A DNA stretch of 64,000 nt from Streptomyces griseoincarnatus (lineage in GTDB: Bacteria; Actinomycetota; Actinomycetes; Streptomycetales; Streptomycetaceae). The stretch lies in contig BMTH01000001.1 of assembly GCA_014649575.1 (NCBI GenBank), forward strand, positions 1-64,000, read 5' to 3'. Both the position numbers and the translations under genes were made by a program. Below the pieces are notes generated by a model. That model ran no database searches and had not been told where the DNA came from. It worked only from the letters and a program-made list of their open reading frames with translations. This document shows positions 31,755 to 44,423 of this stretch, piece after piece; positions within the stretch are counted from its first letter, which is position 1, and the number at the start of each line of letters is the position of its first letter.

Positions 31755-34700
31755 TCATGCCGGCTCCGCCAGCTTGCGGTTGACGACCTCGAAGACCTCG
31801 GCCACCGGCGCGGGCAGATTCATCTCGTGGTGCGTGGCGTGCACGTCGTGCACCTCCAGGTCACCGAGGACGTAGGGCCGCCACATGTGGTCGTACATCT
31901 CGTCCTTGAGGGTGGCGCTGAAGAACAGCACGTCGCCGCGGTAGACCGGCGATTCGTACTTCATCATGATGGACATGTCGTTGGCCAGGACCTTCGACAT
32001 GTTGTCCAGCAGTTCGTCCTGGTTGTCGGTGTTGATGTAGTAACCGAAGAACTCCTCCAGTTCCTCCCGGTAGTCCGACAGCTTCTTACCGGCGTGCATC
32101 TCCGTGAATCCGTGCCCGCCCGGGTGGGAGTCCAGGATGGCCATCAGGGCGACCTCGTGCCCGCGCCGGTCGAGCACGTCGGCGACGGCGTGCCCGATCG
32201 TGCCGCCGTAGGACCAGCCGATCAGGTGGTAGGGCCCTTCCGGCTGAATTGCGAGGATCTGGGTGACGTAGTCCTCCACCATCTCCTCCACCGACGCCGC
32301 CGGCGATTCGGTGCCGTCGAAGCCGCGGGCCTGCAGGGCGTAGGCCGGCCGGTCCTGCACGTGCGTCGCGAAGCTGAAGTACGCCCAGCCCAGCCCGCCC
32401 CCTCCGTGGAAGAACCACACCGGCGGCTTGTCCGTGTCGGTGACGTTGTTCACCGGCAGGACGACCCCGAACGGATCGGCCTGGCCCTCGGGGATGCTGC
32501 CGGTGAGCAGCAGCGCGGCCAGCTCGCCCGCCCTGGGGTACTTGATGATCGTCCTGAGGGGCATGGTGACGCCGAACTCGGTGCGGATGCGGGCGCCGAG
32601 GCGGGTGGCCAGGAGCGAGTGACCGCCGAGCGCGAAGAAGTCCTCGTCGATGCCCACCTTTTCCAGGCCGAGCAACTCTCCGAAGATGGCGCACAGTTTC
32701 TCTTCGTGGGAGTTGCGCGGCGCCTGGCCGCCGGTGGTGTTCATGTCCGGCGACGGCAGTGCTCGCCGGTCGAGCTTGCCGTTCGGGGTCAGAGGGATCT
32801 CCGGCAGCAAGACCAGCGCGGAAGGCGCCATGTAGTCCGGCAGGCGCCCGCGCAGGTACTCGGACAGCTCGGCCGGCAGCCGGCCGTCCTCGGCCGCCGC
32901 GGCATCGGAGGCGGGCACCACGTACCCCACGATGTGCTTGTCGCCCTCCTGGTCCTCGCGTACCACGACCGCCGTCTGCGCCACCGCGGGGTGTCCGGCC
33001 AGTACGCTCTCGATCTCGCCCAGCTCGATCCGGAAGCCCCGGACCTTCACCTGGAAGTCGCTGCGCGCGATGTACACCAGCCGACCGTCCCTGTCCCACC
33101 GCACCAGGTCCCCGGTGCGGTACATCCGCGCACCGGCGGGGCCGAACGGGCAGGCCACGAAGCGCTCCGCGGTCAGCTCCGGCCGGCCCTGGTATCCCCG
33201 GGCCAGCCCGTCGCCGGCGATGTAGAGGTCGCCCTCCACCCCGTGCGGGACCGGGCGCAGTCGCGAGTCGAGCACGTACACCTGGGTGTTCCCGATCGGC
33301 GTCCCGATGGGCGGCGCGCCCTCGCCGGCCCGCACGGGTGCCGTGGTGGACCAGATCGTCGTCTCGGTCGGGCCGTACCAGTTGCCGACTTCGGCGGCCC
33401 GGGCCGCCAGCGTCTCGGCCAGCCGGGCCGGCAGAGCCTCCCCGCCGACCATGATCCGCAGCCCTTCCGCGGCGTCCGGCGAGCCCGTCAGCAGCATCTG
33501 CCAGAAAGCGGGCGTGGCCTGCACCGCGGTGACCTCGTGGCGGCGCAGCAGGGCCGCCACGGCCGACGCGTCGGTGACGGTGTCCTTCCCCGCCACCACC
33601 ATGGCCGCCCCGGAGAGCAGCGGCAGGTACAGCTCGGTACCCGCGATGTCGAACGACACCGTCGTGGCGAACAGCATCCGGTCCGCGGACGACAGAGGGA
33701 ACCGCCGCCGCGTCGTGGCGAGGTAGTTCGCCAGCGCGCCCCGCGAGACCGACACCCCCTTCGGGGTCCCCGTCGACCCCGACGTGTAGATCACGTACGC
33801 GGCGTTGTCCGGCCGGACGGCCACCTCGGGTCCGGAGTCCGGGTACCCCGAGCCGTCCGCCCCGGCCAGTGTTTCGGAGTCGAGCACCAGGACCGGGTCC
33901 GAGTGCTGAAGGACGTAGTCGATGCGGGACTGCGGGTAGTCCGGATCGATCGGGACGTAGGCTCCGCCGGACTTGAGCACGGCCAGCAGCGCCACCACGA
34001 GATCCACGGACCGGGGCAGACACACGGCGACCAGCGACTCGGCCCGTACACCGCGGTCGACCAGCCAGTGCGCCAGCTTGTCCGACCGGGCGTCGAGCTC
34101 CTGGTAGGTGAGCGACTCGTCCTCGCCGATGAGGGCGAGTGCCTCCGGTGTCGCCCGCGCCTGCCCGCGTACCGCCTCCACGAGGCCCTGCTCCAGGGTC
34201 GGCTCGGCGGTGTCGTTGACCTCCACCAGCAGCCGCTCCCGCTCCTCGGCGGTCAGCACGTCGACATCCCCGACGCGCATGTCCGCGTCGGCGACCATCT
34301 GCTCCATCACCCGCGCGAACCGCGCGGCCATCGCCTCGACCGTCTCCCGGTCGAAGAGCCCGGTGGCGTACTGGATGTCGCCGTACAGCGCCCCCGAGTC
34401 GTCCGTGGACATGCTGAAGAAGAGGTCGACCATGGTCTTCGTGGTGAGAGCCTGCTGGAACTCCACGTCGAGGCCGGGGAAGTCGAGGACCGGCTTCGCG
34501 AAGTTCTGCCAGCCGCACATCACCTGGAACAGCGGCCGGTACGCCGCGGAGCGGTCCGGGTTGATCGACTCGACCAGTACGTCGAACGGCGCGTCCTGGT
34601 GCTCGTAGGCCGCCAGCGCCTTGCCGCGCACCTGCGTGAGCAGGTCGGTGAACGACGGGTCACCGGAGAGGTCCACGCGCAGCACCAGGTTGTTGACGAA

Positions 34701-35573
34701 GCACCCGATCAGGTCGGCCAGCGCTTCATCGGTCCGTCCGGCGATCGGGCTGCCGATCGGCAGATCGTCCCCGCCGCCGAGCTTGGACAGCAGCACCGCC
34801 AGGGCGGTCTGCACGACCATCGACATGGTCATCGAGCGCTCGGCGGCCAGCTTCTCGAGGCCGGCCGTCACCTCCGGCCGCACGGCGAAGCCGACCGTGT
34901 CGCCGTCCGTCGAGAACTCCGCGGTCCGCGGGCGGTCCAGCGGCAGCTTCAGCGGCTGCGGCACCCCGGCCAGTTCCTTGCGCCAGTACTCGAGCTGCGC
35001 CGCGCCGAGACTCTCCGGGTCCGCCAGGTCGCCGAGCACCTCCCGCTGCCACATCGTGTAGTCCTTGTACTGCACCGGCAACGGCTCCCACCCGGGTGCG
35101 CGGCCGGCCCGGCGGGCGCCGTACGCCTCGGCGAGGTCCCGGGCCATCGGCCCGGAGGAGCTGCCGTCCGTGGCGATGTGGTGAATGACCAGGACGAGGA
35201 CGTGCTCCTCGGGCGAGCAGCGCAGCAGGTGCGCCCGGAAGGGAATCTCGGCCGCCAGGTCGAATCCGTGCGCGACGACTTCGTCGACCACGCTGGAGAC
35301 GCGTTCGGATGCCGTTTCGACCACCGGCACCTTCAGCTGCGCCAGCGCGTCCGCCATCGGCAGGATCCGCTGGGAGGGCCGGCCGTTGTCGTCCACCACG
35401 TACGTGGTGCGCAGGCTCTCGTGCCGCTCGACCACGTCGCGGATCGCCGCGACGAGGGCGGCCTCGTCCAGTGCCCCGGTCAGCCGCAGGGCCGACGACA
35501 TGTTCCAGGTCTCCTCACCGTCCAGTTGGTGCAGGAACCAGTAGCGGCGTTGCACATACGACAGCGGAATCAT
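31755..35573 (-). CDS. Terminal NRPS C-A-PCP-TE (proposed module 6)
   Basis: 1272 residues. C (about 1-435, HHIATDG), A (about 460-945, [27 protein letters not shown], all core motifs normal), PCP (about 965-1030, [13 protein letters not shown]) and type I TE (about 1045-1272, Ser in GWSYGG). Pocket residues read by hand are D-I-T-A-M-G-W-I-W; I cannot assign a substrate. As the only module with an integrated TE it is the end of the assembly line and should release the peptide, probably by macrocyclisation onto a hydroxyl. It starts 3 bp after the preceding NRPS stop. The protein begins directly with the C1 motif ([13 protein letters not shown]). Confidence 0.94.
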   Translation of the reverse strand: MIPLSYVQRRYWFLHQLDGEETWNMSSALRLTGALDEAALVAAIRDVVERHESLRTTYVVDDNGRPSQRILPMADALAQLKVPVVETASERVSSVVDEVVAHGFDLAAEIPFRAHLLRCSPEEHVLVLVIHHIATDGSSSGPMARDLAEAYGARRAGRAPGWEPLPVQYKDYTMWQREVLGDLADPESLGAAQLEYWRKELAGVPQPLKLPLDRPRTAEFSTDGDTVGFAVRPEVTAGLEKLAAERSMTMSMVVQTALAVLLSKLGGGDDLPIGSPIAGRTDEALADLIGCFVNNLVLRVDLSGDPSFTDLLTQVRGKALAAYEHQDAPFDVLVESINPDRSAAYRPLFQVMCGWQNFAKPVLDFPGLDVEFQQALTTKTMVDLFFSMSTDDSGALYGDIQYATGLFDRETVEAMAARFARVMEQMVADADMRVGDVDVLTAEERERLLVEVNDTAEPTLEQGLVEAVRGQARATPEALALIGEDESLTYQELDARSDKLAHWLVDRGVRAESLVAVCLPRSVDLVVALLAVLKSGGAYVPIDPDYPQSRIDYVLQHSDPVLVLDSETLAGADGSGYPDSGPEVAVRPDNAAYVIYTSGSTGTPKGVSVSRGALANYLATTRRRFPLSSADRMLFATTVSFDIAGTELYLPLLSGAAMVVAGKDTVTDASAVAALLRRHEVTAVQATPAFWQMLLTGSPDAAEGLRIMVGGEALPARLAETLAARAAEVGNWYGPTETTIWSTTAPVRAGEGAPPIGTPIGNTQVYVLDSRLRPVPHGVEGDLYIAGDGLARGYQGRPELTAERFVACPFGPAGARMYRTGDLVRWDRDGRLVYIARSDFQVKVRGFRIELGEIESVLAGHPAVAQTAVVVREDQEGDKHIVGYVVPASDAAAAEDGRLPAELSEYLRGRLPDYMAPSALVLLPEIPLTPNGKLDRRALPSPDMNTTGGQAPRNSHEEKLCAIFGELLGLEKVGIDEDFFALGGHSLLATRLGARIRTEFGVTMPLRTIIKYPRAGELAALLLTGSIPEGQADPFGVVLPVNNVTDTDKPPVWFFHGGGGLGWAYFSFATHVQDRPAYALQARGFDGTESPAASVEEMVEDYVTQILAIQPEGPYHLIGWSYGGTIGHAVADVLDRRGHEVALMAILDSHPGGHGFTEMHAGKKLSDYREELEEFFGYYINTDNQDELLDNMSKVLANDMSIMMKYESPVYRGDVLFFSATLKDEMYDHMWRPYVLGDLEVHDVHATHHEMNLPAPVAEVFEVVNRKLAEPA

Positions 35574-35576
35574 TGC

Positions 35577-38500
35577 TCAGTCCTCCACGAACATCTGGCG
35601 CAGGCTGGGGCGGCGGGGAGCGGCCGGTTCCTCCGACCACTGGGCGAGCGCGGCCACCGTCGGCAGGTCGAAGATCTTGCGGATGGGCATCTCGATCCCC
35701 AGCTCGGCGCGGACCCGGCTGATCAGCCGGGTGGCGAGCAGGGAGTGCCCTCCGAGCTCGAAGAAGCCGTCGTCGACACCGACCCGGTCCACGCCGAGCA
35801 CCTCGGCGAACAGCTCGGCCAGGGCCTTCTCACGGGGGGTGCGGGGCGCCCGGTAGAGGGCGGTGGCGAACTCCGGTTCGGGCAGCGCGGCCCGGTCCAG
35901 CTTGCCGTTGGGCATGAGGGGCAGCCGGTCCAGGAGCACGAAGGCGGACGGCACCATGAACTCGGGCAGCCGCTCGGTGACGAACCGGCGGATCTCCTCG
36001 GAGCCGGTCGCTCCCGACGCCACCACGTACGCGACGAGCTGCTTGCCGGTGCCCGTCGACTGCCGGGCGTCGACGACGGCCTGGGCGACCTCGGGGTGCG
36101 CGACGAGTGCGGCCTCGACCTCGCCGGGCTCGACGCGGAAGCCGCGCACCTTGACCTGCGCGTCCCCGCGGCCCATGTACTCCAGCCGGCCCTCGCCGGT
36201 GAAGCGGGCCAGGTCACCGGTGCGGTACATGCGCGAGCCGGACGCGCCGAACGGGTCGGCGACGAAGCGCTCGGCGGTCAGTACGGCGCGGCCGTGGTAC
36301 CCGCGGGCCACCTTCCCGCCGACGTACAGCTCTCCGACCGCGCCCGGCGGCACCGGAGTGAGGCCGGGGCCGAGGACGTAGGCCCGCATGTTGCCGAGCG
36401 GGGTGCCGAGGGGCGCGTTGCCGGCCTGGCCCGGCGTCTGACCGGAGACGGTGGCGGTGGTGGCGTAGAACGACTCGCTCTGCCCGTAGGCGTTGACGAT
36501 GCGGACTCCGGGGAAGGCTTTGCGCACCTTGTCGACGAGCGACGAGGGCAGTGCTTCTCCGGCGAAGACGACCGTCTCCACGGTGGTGCGGTCGGCGATG
36601 TCGTCGGCCAGTTCGGCGAAGGCCGACGGCACGGTGGAGATGACGCCGCCGTTCCAGCCCTTGCGCTCGCCCAGGACCAGGACGTCCCGGACCAGTTCGA
36701 CGACGCCGCCGGCGGCGAGGGTCGTGAAGATCTCGAACACGGAGACGTCGAAGTTGACCGACGTGCCCGCCAGGAGCCGCTTGCCCGGCTCCATGCCCAC
36801 GCGGGAGGCGAGCTCCAGCACGCCGTTGACCACGGTCCGGTGGGTGATGGCGACGCCCTTGGGCCGGCCTGTGGAGCCGGAGGTGTACATCACGTACGCC
36901 AGTTGACGCGGGTCGGGCTGCAGTCGCGGGCCGGTGTCGTCGCCGGACAGGTCGAGCCTGTCGAGAAGGACGTCCGGGGCTTCGTGCCCGGGCAGCACCG
37001 TGGCCGTCGTGGAGTCCGTCAGGACCAGGTGCGGCCGCGCCTGGCCGAAGATGGCCTCGATGCGGTGGCTGGGGTACTTGGGGTCGACCGGCAGGTACGC
37101 GCCGCCCGCCTTCAGGACCGCGAGCAGGGCGACCACCAGGTCCGCCGAGCGCGGCAGCGACACCGCGACCACCGACTCCGGTTCCACGCCACGGCCGGCC
37201 AGTTCGCGTGCCAGGCTGTCGGCCCGTGCGTTGACCTCGCGGTACGTGAGCGACTCGCCCTCGACGATCAGGGCGGTTGCGTCCGGGGTGCGGGCCGCCT
37301 GTGCCTCGACGAGCCCGGTGACCGTGACGTCCGGGATCGGGACGGCGGTGTCGTTGAACTCGACGAGCAGGCGGTCGTGTTCGGCCGGCTCCAGGGCCGC
37401 GATCTGGGCGACCCTCAGCTCGGGGGTGGCCGCCAGCTGTTCCAGGACGCGCACGAACCGGGCCGCGTACCCCTCCACCGTGCTCCGGTCGAAGGCACCG
37501 GGCGTGTACTGGAGGAGGAACTGGACGTTCCCTTCCACCGCCGCCATGAGAGCCAGCGGGTAGTGCGTGCCGTTGGAGGGGCGCAGCCCGGTGATGGCGA
37601 TGCCGCCCGCGGCCTCGGTGGCGGCGCCGATGCCCTCCTGGTCGACCGGGTACGACTCGAAGACGACCAGCGTGTCGAAGAGGGACTGCAGGCCGGCGGC
37701 CTGCTGGATCTCCGTGAGGCCGTAGTGGTGGTGTTCCAGGAGTTCGGCCTGCCGGCCCTGCAGCCGGGTGACGACCTCGGCGAGGGTGTCGCCGGGTGCG
37801 TACCGCACCCGTACGGGGAGGGTGTTGATGAACATCCCGACCATCGACTCGACACCCGGCACCGCGGCCGGGCGGCCGGAAACGGTGGCGCCGAACACCA
37901 GGTCCTGGCGGCCCGTGAGCTGGCCGAGCAGCAGCGCCCATGCACCCTGGACCATGGTGTTGACGGTGACGCCCAGCTCGGAGGCGCGCCGGTTGAGCCG
38001 GCCGGACACCTCGGGCGTGAGGGCGAAGTCGACCTGGTCGAGGCCGTCGTCGTGCGTGGCCGCCGGGGCGAGCAGGGTCGGTTCCTCGACCCCGTCGAGC
38101 TCGGCCGCCCACGCCCGTGCCGCCGCGTCCTGGTCCTGCCGTGCGCGCCAGGCCAGGAACTCGCCGTAGCTGCGCGTGGCGGGCAGAGAGGCTTCGTCAC
38201 CGGGGGACGCGTAGAACAGCAGCAGGGACTGCAGCAGCAGAGGGGTCGACCAGCCGTCGTACAACGCGTGGTGGGTGGTCATCACGAGTTCGGCCCGGCC
38301 GGGCTCGAGGTGGACGAGCGCCAGCCGCATCAGCGGCGGGGTGTCCACGTCGAAGTGGGCGGCCCGGTCCTCGGTGAGGAACTGCTCGAGCCTGTCGGTT
38401 CGCTCCGCCTCGCCGTGACCGGTCAGATCCAGGTACTGCCAGGGCAGGGTCACCCCGTCCGCCGGCACCACCTGTACGAAGTCGCCGTCGGCCCGGTCGG

Positions 38501-41500
38501 CGAACGCCGCGCGGAGGTTGGCGTAGCGCCCCAGCAGGGCCTGCCCGGCCCGGCGCATCCGCTCCGGGTCCACGTCACCGGAGAGGTGGAACACCAGCTG
38601 CACGTGGTAGGCGTCGAAGGAGGACCCGGCCAGCATCGAGTGGAAGAGGATCCCGGACTGCGCCGGGGTGACCGGCCACACCTCGGCCAGGTGGCCGAAG
38701 CGGGACTCCCAGGTGTCGATCTCCTGCTGGCTCACGTCGACCAGGGGCGCGTCCGCCGGGGTCATGCCGCCGGCCTCGGGGGTCGCGGCGTGCCGGGCCA
38801 GGGCGGTGAGCGCCTGGACCCAGAGCCCGGTCAGCTCGGTCACCTCGTCCCTGGAGAGAACACCGGTGGGGAAGCCGAAGTAGGCGGTCAGCTGCTCGCC
38901 TTCGGCCGTGCTGGTGGCCACGGCGTTGATCTCCAGCGCCGACAGCACCGGCATGTCGGCGTCGGGCGCGGCTATCAGGTCCCGTTGCGTGGTGTCCGGT
39001 GCCCAGCCCAGGCCGCGCAGTTCCTCGGGGATGTCCGCGCCGGAGGTCCGGCCGAGGTAGTTGAACCCGATCTGTGGTTCGCGGCCCTGGGCCAGCGCGG
39101 CGGCGGTGTCCGGGTTGAGGTGGCGTAGCAGGCCATAGCCGATTCCGTTGTCCGGAGCCGCCCGCAGCTGCTCCTTGACCGCCTTGACCGCCCGGCCGGC
39201 GGCCGGGCCGCCGGCGAACGCGTCCGCCACGTCGACGCCGGCCAGGTCGAGGCGCACCGGATACATCGCGGTGAACCACCCGAGGGTGCCGGTCAGATCC
39301 GCGCCGGGCACCACGTACTCTTCCCGGCCGTGCCCTTCGAGACGGACCAGTGTCGAGGATGCGGGGGTGCCGCGGCTGTGGCGCCAGCGGGCCAGAGCCA
39401 GGGCCAGAGCGGCCAGCAGCCCGTCGTCGACCCCGCCGCGGAAGACCGTGGGCACCGTGTTCAGCAGGGCGTCGGTGACATCGGCCGGGATCTGGATGCG
39501 CACCGTGTCCACGGTGGCGGCGACATCCCGCGCGGGGTCCAGCGCCCGTGCGCCCAGCACGGGCTCGTCCGTGCGCACCGTCTCCTGCCACAGGGGCAGT
39601 TCCGCCACCCGCTCCGGGGCGGCCGCCTCCTCGGCCAGGGCGTGCGCCCAACGGCGCAGCGACGTGCCCACCGCGGCCTGCGCCGTCGTGCGGCCGTCCC
39701 GGACCCGCTGCCAGGCCGACACCAGATCCGGTACGAGGATCCGCCAGGACACCCCGTCGACGACCAGGTGGTGCAGCACGATCAACAGCCGGCCCGCCCC
39801 GGTGTCGGAGGTGAACCACACGAACTGCGCCATCACACCGGTGTCGGGGTCCAGCCGGTCCGCGGCCGCGTCCAGCTCGGCGTGCACATCGGTGCCGTGG
39901 GGGACCTCCCGCAGCAGCGTGCCGGCGTCCACGCTTCCGGCCGGCCCGATCCACAGGCCCGGCTGCGTCCGGTCGAGCCGGGAACGCAGCACGTCGTGCC
40001 GGTCCAGCACGGTCTGCACCGTCGCTGTCAGTCCCGCGCGGTCGATGTCCTCGGGCAGAGTCAGCATCCCGGACATGCAGAACCGGCCGAGGCCCCCACC
40101 GAGTTCGAGCACATGCTTCGCCGTCGGCATCAGCGGAGCGAATCCGGCGCCGCCGCCCGGCAGCTCGGCCAGGGTCACGCGTTCCTCCGCGCGTCCTTCG
40201 ACCAGTTCCGCGAGCTGGGCGACCGTGGGGTGCTCGAAGATCTCGCGCGTGCTGATCTCTATGCCACGCGCCCTGGCCCGCGCGACGACCTGGATGGAGC
40301 GGATGCTGTCCCCGCCGCTGACGAAGAAGTCGTTGTCGATGCCGACGCTGTCCACGCCGAGCACCTCGGCGAACAGCGCGCCGAGGGTCTCCTCGATCTG
40401 ATTGCGCGGTGCCCGGCCGGTCGTTGCCTGCGCGTCGTCCGGCGGCGGCAGCAGCCGGTGGTTCAGCTTCCCGCTCGGAGTCAGCGGCAGTTCCGTGAGG
40501 GGCACGAAGGCGGGAGGGACCATGTAGTCGGGCAGTCGCCCGCGCAGGTACTCGGGCAGCTCGACGAGCAGCGGGCCGAGCGACCTGGCCAGCGCCGGGG
40601 CGTTCGCCCGGGCCCGCCCGCCCGCTCCGCCGGCGACGAATGTGCCCGCGACGTTTCCCTGCGCGGTCTGCGGCCCGGGCAGCACCACCGCTTCGTAGCA
40701 CCGCAGGTCCTCGCCCGACCAGGTGAGGACCGCGTCCCGGCCGTGCTCGCGCGCCCACTGGAGCAGTTCCTGCGGGTCGGCCGGTCTGCCGGGCAGGGGC
40801 GCCGGGTCGAGGAGGCCTGTCGACACGGTCAGGGCGACTTCCACGAGCAGACGCGCGTTGGGTATCCCGGCCACCCGGACGGGGCCGCCCGCCCGGTCCG
40901 CGTAAGCGCCCAGGTCGTCCAGGTCCGCCACCTCCCGGCCCCACCGCACCGACGGCACGCCGGTCAGGTCGAGCGCGTCGGCCGGCTGCTTGTGCAGGAC
41001 CACCTCGTAGCGGTGCCGGGTCAGCTCGTTGTGCGCCTGCCCGGGCTTCAGCCGGATGTCGACGGCCGCGCCGGTGTCCGCCGCCAGCTCGGTGAACCAC
41101 TCCGGGGCGATCACCAGCTCCTGCTCGGCGAGCATCTCCTTCTCCACCAGCGTGCGCAGCTCCTCGTGCGAGGCATGCGGGTGCGCGGCACGCTGCACCG
41201 CGGTCTGGAAGAGGCGGAGTGTCGTGGCGTTGCGGACGTCGCCGACGACGATGCGGCCGCCCGGCACGAGGAGGTCCATCGCCTGGCGCAGGACCTGGTC
41301 CAGGTACTCGATGCCCGGGAAGTACTGCACGACCGAGTTGAGGAAGACGGTGTCGAACCGGCCGCGGGGCAGCCCGGAGACGTCGTCGGCCGGCTGGGCG
41401 CTCAAGTGGATGCGGTCGCCGTATCCGGCCTGTTCGGCCTGGGCCCTGACCCGGTCCACCACCGGCGCCGAGATGTCGGTTCCCCAGTACTCCTCGACCT

Positions 41501-44423
41501 CACCGATGATCTTCCCCAGGAGCAGACCGGAACCGATGCCGATCTCCAGCACCCGACGCGGCGCGTACCGCAGCACCTGTGCCACGGCCCCGTCCTGCCA
41601 TTCCAGCATCTGCTCGCGCGGGATCGGCTCACCGGTGTAGCTGGAGTTCCAGCCCCGGAAGTCGTCGCCCAGTCCGTCGTCGAACTCGGAGTAGTTGTCG
41701 TCGTAGATCTCGCGCCACTCGTCCACCTGGGCATCGGCGTCAGCCACGGCGGCGTCGTACGGCTTGGGCACCAGGTACCCGACGAGCTGCTTGTCACCCT
41801 GCTGGGTCTCACGCACCACGACCGCCGCCTGCGCCACACCGGGGTGCGTCGTCAGCGCGTGCTCGATCTCACCGAGCTCGATGCGGAAGCCGCGGAGCTT
41901 GACCTGGAAGTCGCTTCGCCCGAGGTACTCGACCTGGCCGTCCCTGTTCCACCGCACCAGGTCTCCGGTGCGGTACATCCGGCTGCCCGGCGCCCCGAAC
42001 GGGCAGGCCACGAACCGGCCCGCGGTCAGCCCCGTCTGCCCGAGATAGCCCCGGGCGAGGTTGGTGCCGGCCAGGTAGAGCTCGCCGGCGACTCCGGGCG
42101 CGACCGGACGCAGCGCCGAGTCCAGCACGTACACCTGGGTGTTCCAGATCGGTGCGCCGATCGGCAGCCGGTCGGCGCCCGGTACGTGCTTGCGCGCGGT
42201 GACTTCGACCGCCGCCTCGGTGGGGCCGTAGAGGTTGTGCGCGGCGCATCCCGGCAGCAGGTCCACGACCTTGTCGGCCAGCGTGGCCGGGAACGCCTCG
42301 CCTCCCGCCTCCACCCAGCGCAGGCTGGAGCACTTTGAGGCCGTCGGCTCGGCGACGAACACCTCCAGCAGCGAGGGGACGAAGAAGGCACCTGTCACAC
42401 CCTCCCGCCGGATCAGCTCGGCCAGGTACGCCGGGTCCCGCTGTCCGTCGGGCCGTGCGATCACCAGGGCCGCGCCGGCCTGCAGGGGGGTGAACGTCTC
42501 CGGCACCGACGCGTCGAAGCTCGCCGACGAGCTCACCAGCACCCGGTCCTCGGCACCGATCCCGAAGTACGACCGGCGCCACGTCAGCATGTTCATGACC
42601 GCGCGGTGTTCCACCTGCACACCCTTGGGGGCGCCGGTGGACCCGGAGGTGTAGATGACGTACGCGGTGTTGTCCGGCGACAGCTCCCGCTCCGGGTTCG
42701 TCTCCGGGTACCCGGACACGTCCGGAAGCTCCTCGTCGAGCACCAGCAGCGGCTTCGCGTCGTCCAGCAGGTAGCGCACCCGGTCCTCGGGCAGCTCGGT
42801 GCCCACCGGCAGGTAGGCCGCGCCCGCCTTGAGCGCCGCGTGGACCGCCACGATCAGGTCCGCGGAGCGGGGGATCCGCACCGCGACCAGCCGCTCGGGA
42901 CCAGCGCCCTGTTCGACCAGCCAGTGCGCCAGCCGGTTCGCACGCCGGTTGAGCTCCCCGTAGGTCAGCGACTCCTTCTCGCCGATCAGGGCGAGCCGGT
43001 CGGGCGCACGCTCCACCTGGGCCTCGAACGCGCCCGGCAGGGTGTCCGCGGCCACCGGACGCACCGTGTCGTTGAGCCGGCGCACCAGCAGGTCCCGCTC
43101 GTCCGGCGCCAGCACGTCGACGGCACCGACCGGCAGCGACGGGTCCTCGAGCACCTGCTCCAGGACGCGCACGAACCGGTCGACGACGGAGACGGCCGTG
43201 GTGTGGTCGAACAGATCCGTCGCGTACTCCAGCAGCCCGTGCGCGCCGCCGGACGCCTTCGGGACGACGTTGAAGAACAGGTCGAACTTCGCGGTGCCGG
43301 TGACCGCCGGGAGCGGGGTGACCTGGAGATCCGGCATCTCCAGGTCCGGCCATACGAACTGCCAGCCCAACACCGTCTGGAACAGCGCCTGGTAGGCGGT
43401 GGAGCGCTCCGGATTGAGCACTTCCACCAGCCGCTCGAAGGGGATGTCCTGGTTGTCGTACGCGGCGAGGGCCTTGTCCCGCACCTGTTCCAGGAGATCG
43501 GCGAACGAGGGGTTCTTCGACAGGTCGGCGCGCAGCACCCAGGTGTTGACGAAGAACCCGATCAGGTCGTCGAGCTGCTCGTCGGCGCGTCCCTCGATCG
43601 GGCTGCCGATCGGCAGGTCCTCTCCCGCGCCCAGTTTGTTCAGCAGCACCGCCAGCGCGGCCTGGGCCACCATCGGTCCCGTGGCGCCGTGGTCCACGGC
43701 CAGCTTCTGCAGCCGGTTCACCAGCTCGGGTGCCAGCTCGAAGGGGACCTCGCCGCCGCGGTGGCTGGCCGTCGACGGCCGCGGTCTGTCCAGCGGCAGC
43801 TGCAGCGGCTGCGGTATCGCGGCAAGCTCCTTGCGCCAGTAGGCGAGTTGCTGGGCGACGACGCTCTCCGGGTCGTCCTCGTCGCCCAGGAGCTGCTGCT
43901 GCCACAGCGTGTAGTCCTTGTACTGCACCGCCAGCGGCTCCCACTCCGGCGCGTTCCCTTGATGGCGAGCCGCGTACGCCGACATGAGATCCCGCAGGAA
44001 CGGCGCCATCGACGCTCCGTCCGCGGCGATGTGGTGGAAGGAGAAGACCAGGACGTGCTCCTGCGGAGCGACCTGGACCACGGTCGTCCGCAGGGGAAGG
44101 TCCGTGCCCAGGTCGAACGGCTCGCAGGTGGCCTCACGCACCGCGGCGTCCGCCGCGTCCGCGGTCACCTCGACCACCCGGAAGACGAGGTCCGCCTGTT
44201 CCGGAGGAACGATCCGCTGCTCGAGCGTGCCGTCCGCGTTCTCCTGGACCAGGGTGCGCAGGCTCTCGTGCCGGGTGACGACATCCGCGACCGCCGCGGC
44301 CAGGGCCGTCGTGTCCAGCGTCCCTTGCAGGCGCAGTACGAACGGGACGTTGTACGTGGCGGAGGGGCCTTCCAGCTTGTGGAGGAACCACATCCGGCTC
44401 TGGGCAAAGGACAACGGAATCAT
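35577..44423 (-). CDS. Dimodular NRPS C-A-NMT-PCP-E-C-A-PCP (proposed modules 4 and 5)
   Basis: 2948 residues. Module one: C (HHIAADG near 130), A interrupted after core A8 by an N-methyltransferase (about 890-1230, SAM loop [13 protein letters not shown]), A10 as GKLNHR, PCP of the GGDS type that precedes E domains, and E ([19 protein letters not shown]). It should add an N-methyl D-residue. Module two: C (HHALYDG), A ([12 protein letters not shown], unusual A5 YGQSES) and PCP. Pocket codes by hand: D-A-P-F-E-G-L-V-E (module 4, unassigned) and D-V-F-T-V-A-A-Y-A (module 5, like reported piperazate codes). The ATG overlaps the upstream NRPS stop by 4 bp (ATGA). Confidence 0.94.
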   Translation of the reverse strand: MIPLSFAQSRMWFLHKLEGPSATYNVPFVLRLQGTLDTTALAAAVADVVTRHESLRTLVQENADGTLEQRIVPPEQADLVFRVVEVTADAADAAVREATCEPFDLGTDLPLRTTVVQVAPQEHVLVFSFHHIAADGASMAPFLRDLMSAYAARHQGNAPEWEPLAVQYKDYTLWQQQLLGDEDDPESVVAQQLAYWRKELAAIPQPLQLPLDRPRPSTASHRGGEVPFELAPELVNRLQKLAVDHGATGPMVAQAALAVLLNKLGAGEDLPIGSPIEGRADEQLDDLIGFFVNTWVLRADLSKNPSFADLLEQVRDKALAAYDNQDIPFERLVEVLNPERSTAYQALFQTVLGWQFVWPDLEMPDLQVTPLPAVTGTAKFDLFFNVVPKASGGAHGLLEYATDLFDHTTAVSVVDRFVRVLEQVLEDPSLPVGAVDVLAPDERDLLVRRLNDTVRPVAADTLPGAFEAQVERAPDRLALIGEKESLTYGELNRRANRLAHWLVEQGAGPERLVAVRIPRSADLIVAVHAALKAGAAYLPVGTELPEDRVRYLLDDAKPLLVLDEELPDVSGYPETNPERELSPDNTAYVIYTSGSTGAPKGVQVEHRAVMNMLTWRRSYFGIGAEDRVLVSSSASFDASVPETFTPLQAGAALVIARPDGQRDPAYLAELIRREGVTGAFFVPSLLEVFVAEPTASKCSSLRWVEAGGEAFPATLADKVVDLLPGCAAHNLYGPTEAAVEVTARKHVPGADRLPIGAPIWNTQVYVLDSALRPVAPGVAGELYLAGTNLARGYLGQTGLTAGRFVACPFGAPGSRMYRTGDLVRWNRDGQVEYLGRSDFQVKLRGFRIELGEIEHALTTHPGVAQAAVVVRETQQGDKQLVGYLVPKPYDAAVADADAQVDEWREIYDDNYSEFDDGLGDDFRGWNSSYTGEPIPREQMLEWQDGAVAQVLRYAPRRVLEIGIGSGLLLGKIIGEVEEYWGTDISAPVVDRVRAQAEQAGYGDRIHLSAQPADDVSGLPRGRFDTVFLNSVVQYFPGIEYLDQVLRQAMDLLVPGGRIVVGDVRNATTLRLFQTAVQRAAHPHASHEELRTLVEKEMLAEQELVIAPEWFTELAADTGAAVDIRLKPGQAHNELTRHRYEVVLHKQPADALDLTGVPSVRWGREVADLDDLGAYADRAGGPVRVAGIPNARLLVEVALTVSTGLLDPAPLPGRPADPQELLQWAREHGRDAVLTWSGEDLRCYEAVVLPGPQTAQGNVAGTFVAGGAGGRARANAPALARSLGPLLVELPEYLRGRLPDYMVPPAFVPLTELPLTPSGKLNHRLLPPPDDAQATTGRAPRNQIEETLGALFAEVLGVDSVGIDNDFFVSGGDSIRSIQVVARARARGIEISTREIFEHPTVAQLAELVEGRAEERVTLAELPGGGAGFAPLMPTAKHVLELGGGLGRFCMSGMLTLPEDIDRAGLTATVQTVLDRHDVLRSRLDRTQPGLWIGPAGSVDAGTLLREVPHGTDVHAELDAAADRLDPDTGVMAQFVWFTSDTGAGRLLIVLHHLVVDGVSWRILVPDLVSAWQRVRDGRTTAQAAVGTSLRRWAHALAEEAAAPERVAELPLWQETVRTDEPVLGARALDPARDVAATVDTVRIQIPADVTDALLNTVPTVFRGGVDDGLLAALALALARWRHSRGTPASSTLVRLEGHGREEYVVPGADLTGTLGWFTAMYPVRLDLAGVDVADAFAGGPAAGRAVKAVKEQLRAAPDNGIGYGLLRHLNPDTAAALAQGREPQIGFNYLGRTSGADIPEELRGLGWAPDTTQRDLIAAPDADMPVLSALEINAVATSTAEGEQLTAYFGFPTGVLSRDEVTELTGLWVQALTALARHAATPEAGGMTPADAPLVDVSQQEIDTWESRFGHLAEVWPVTPAQSGILFHSMLAGSSFDAYHVQLVFHLSGDVDPERMRRAGQALLGRYANLRAAFADRADGDFVQVVPADGVTLPWQYLDLTGHGEAERTDRLEQFLTEDRAAHFDVDTPPLMRLALVHLEPGRAELVMTTHHALYDGWSTPLLLQSLLLFYASPGDEASLPATRSYGEFLAWRARQDQDAAARAWAAELDGVEEPTLLAPAATHDDGLDQVDFALTPEVSGRLNRRASELGVTVNTMVQGAWALLLGQLTGRQDLVFGATVSGRPAAVPGVESMVGMFINTLPVRVRYAPGDTLAEVVTRLQGRQAELLEHHHYGLTEIQQAAGLQSLFDTLVVFESYPVDQEGIGAATEAAGGIAITGLRPSNGTHYPLALMAAVEGNVQFLLQYTPGAFDRSTVEGYAARFVRVLEQLAATPELRVAQIAALEPAEHDRLLVEFNDTAVPIPDVTVTGLVEAQAARTPDATALIVEGESLTYREVNARADSLARELAGRGVEPESVVAVSLPRSADLVVALLAVLKAGGAYLPVDPKYPSHRIEAIFGQARPHLVLTDSTTATVLPGHEAPDVLLDRLDLSGDDTGPRLQPDPRQLAYVMYTSGSTGRPKGVAITHRTVVNGVLELASRVGMEPGKRLLAGTSVNFDVSVFEIFTTLAAGGVVELVRDVLVLGERKGWNGGVISTVPSAFAELADDIADRTTVETVVFAGEALPSSLVDKVRKAFPGVRIVNAYGQSESFYATTATVSGQTPGQAGNAPLGTPLGNMRAYVLGPGLTPVPPGAVGELYVGGKVARGYHGRAVLTAERFVADPFGASGSRMYRTGDLARFTGEGRLEYMGRGDAQVKVRGFRVEPGEVEAALVAHPEVAQAVVDARQSTGTGKQLVAYVVASGATGSEEIRRFVTERLPEFMVPSAFVLLDRLPLMPNGKLDRAALPEPEFATALYRAPRTPREKALAELFAEVLGVDRVGVDDGFFELGGHSLLATRLISRVRAELGIEMPIRKIFDLPTVAALAQWSEEPAAPRRPSLRQMFVED

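Noticed and set aside
31491..39128. Very long plus-strand open frame (about 2545 codons) opposite the NRPS genes
   Set aside because: It mirrors NRPS genes on the other strand, has low-complexity Gly/Val/Arg/Gln-rich translation and no domain motif. Antisense open frames of this kind are normal in high-GC DNA. The same applies to 44597-52138 and 4496-8749.
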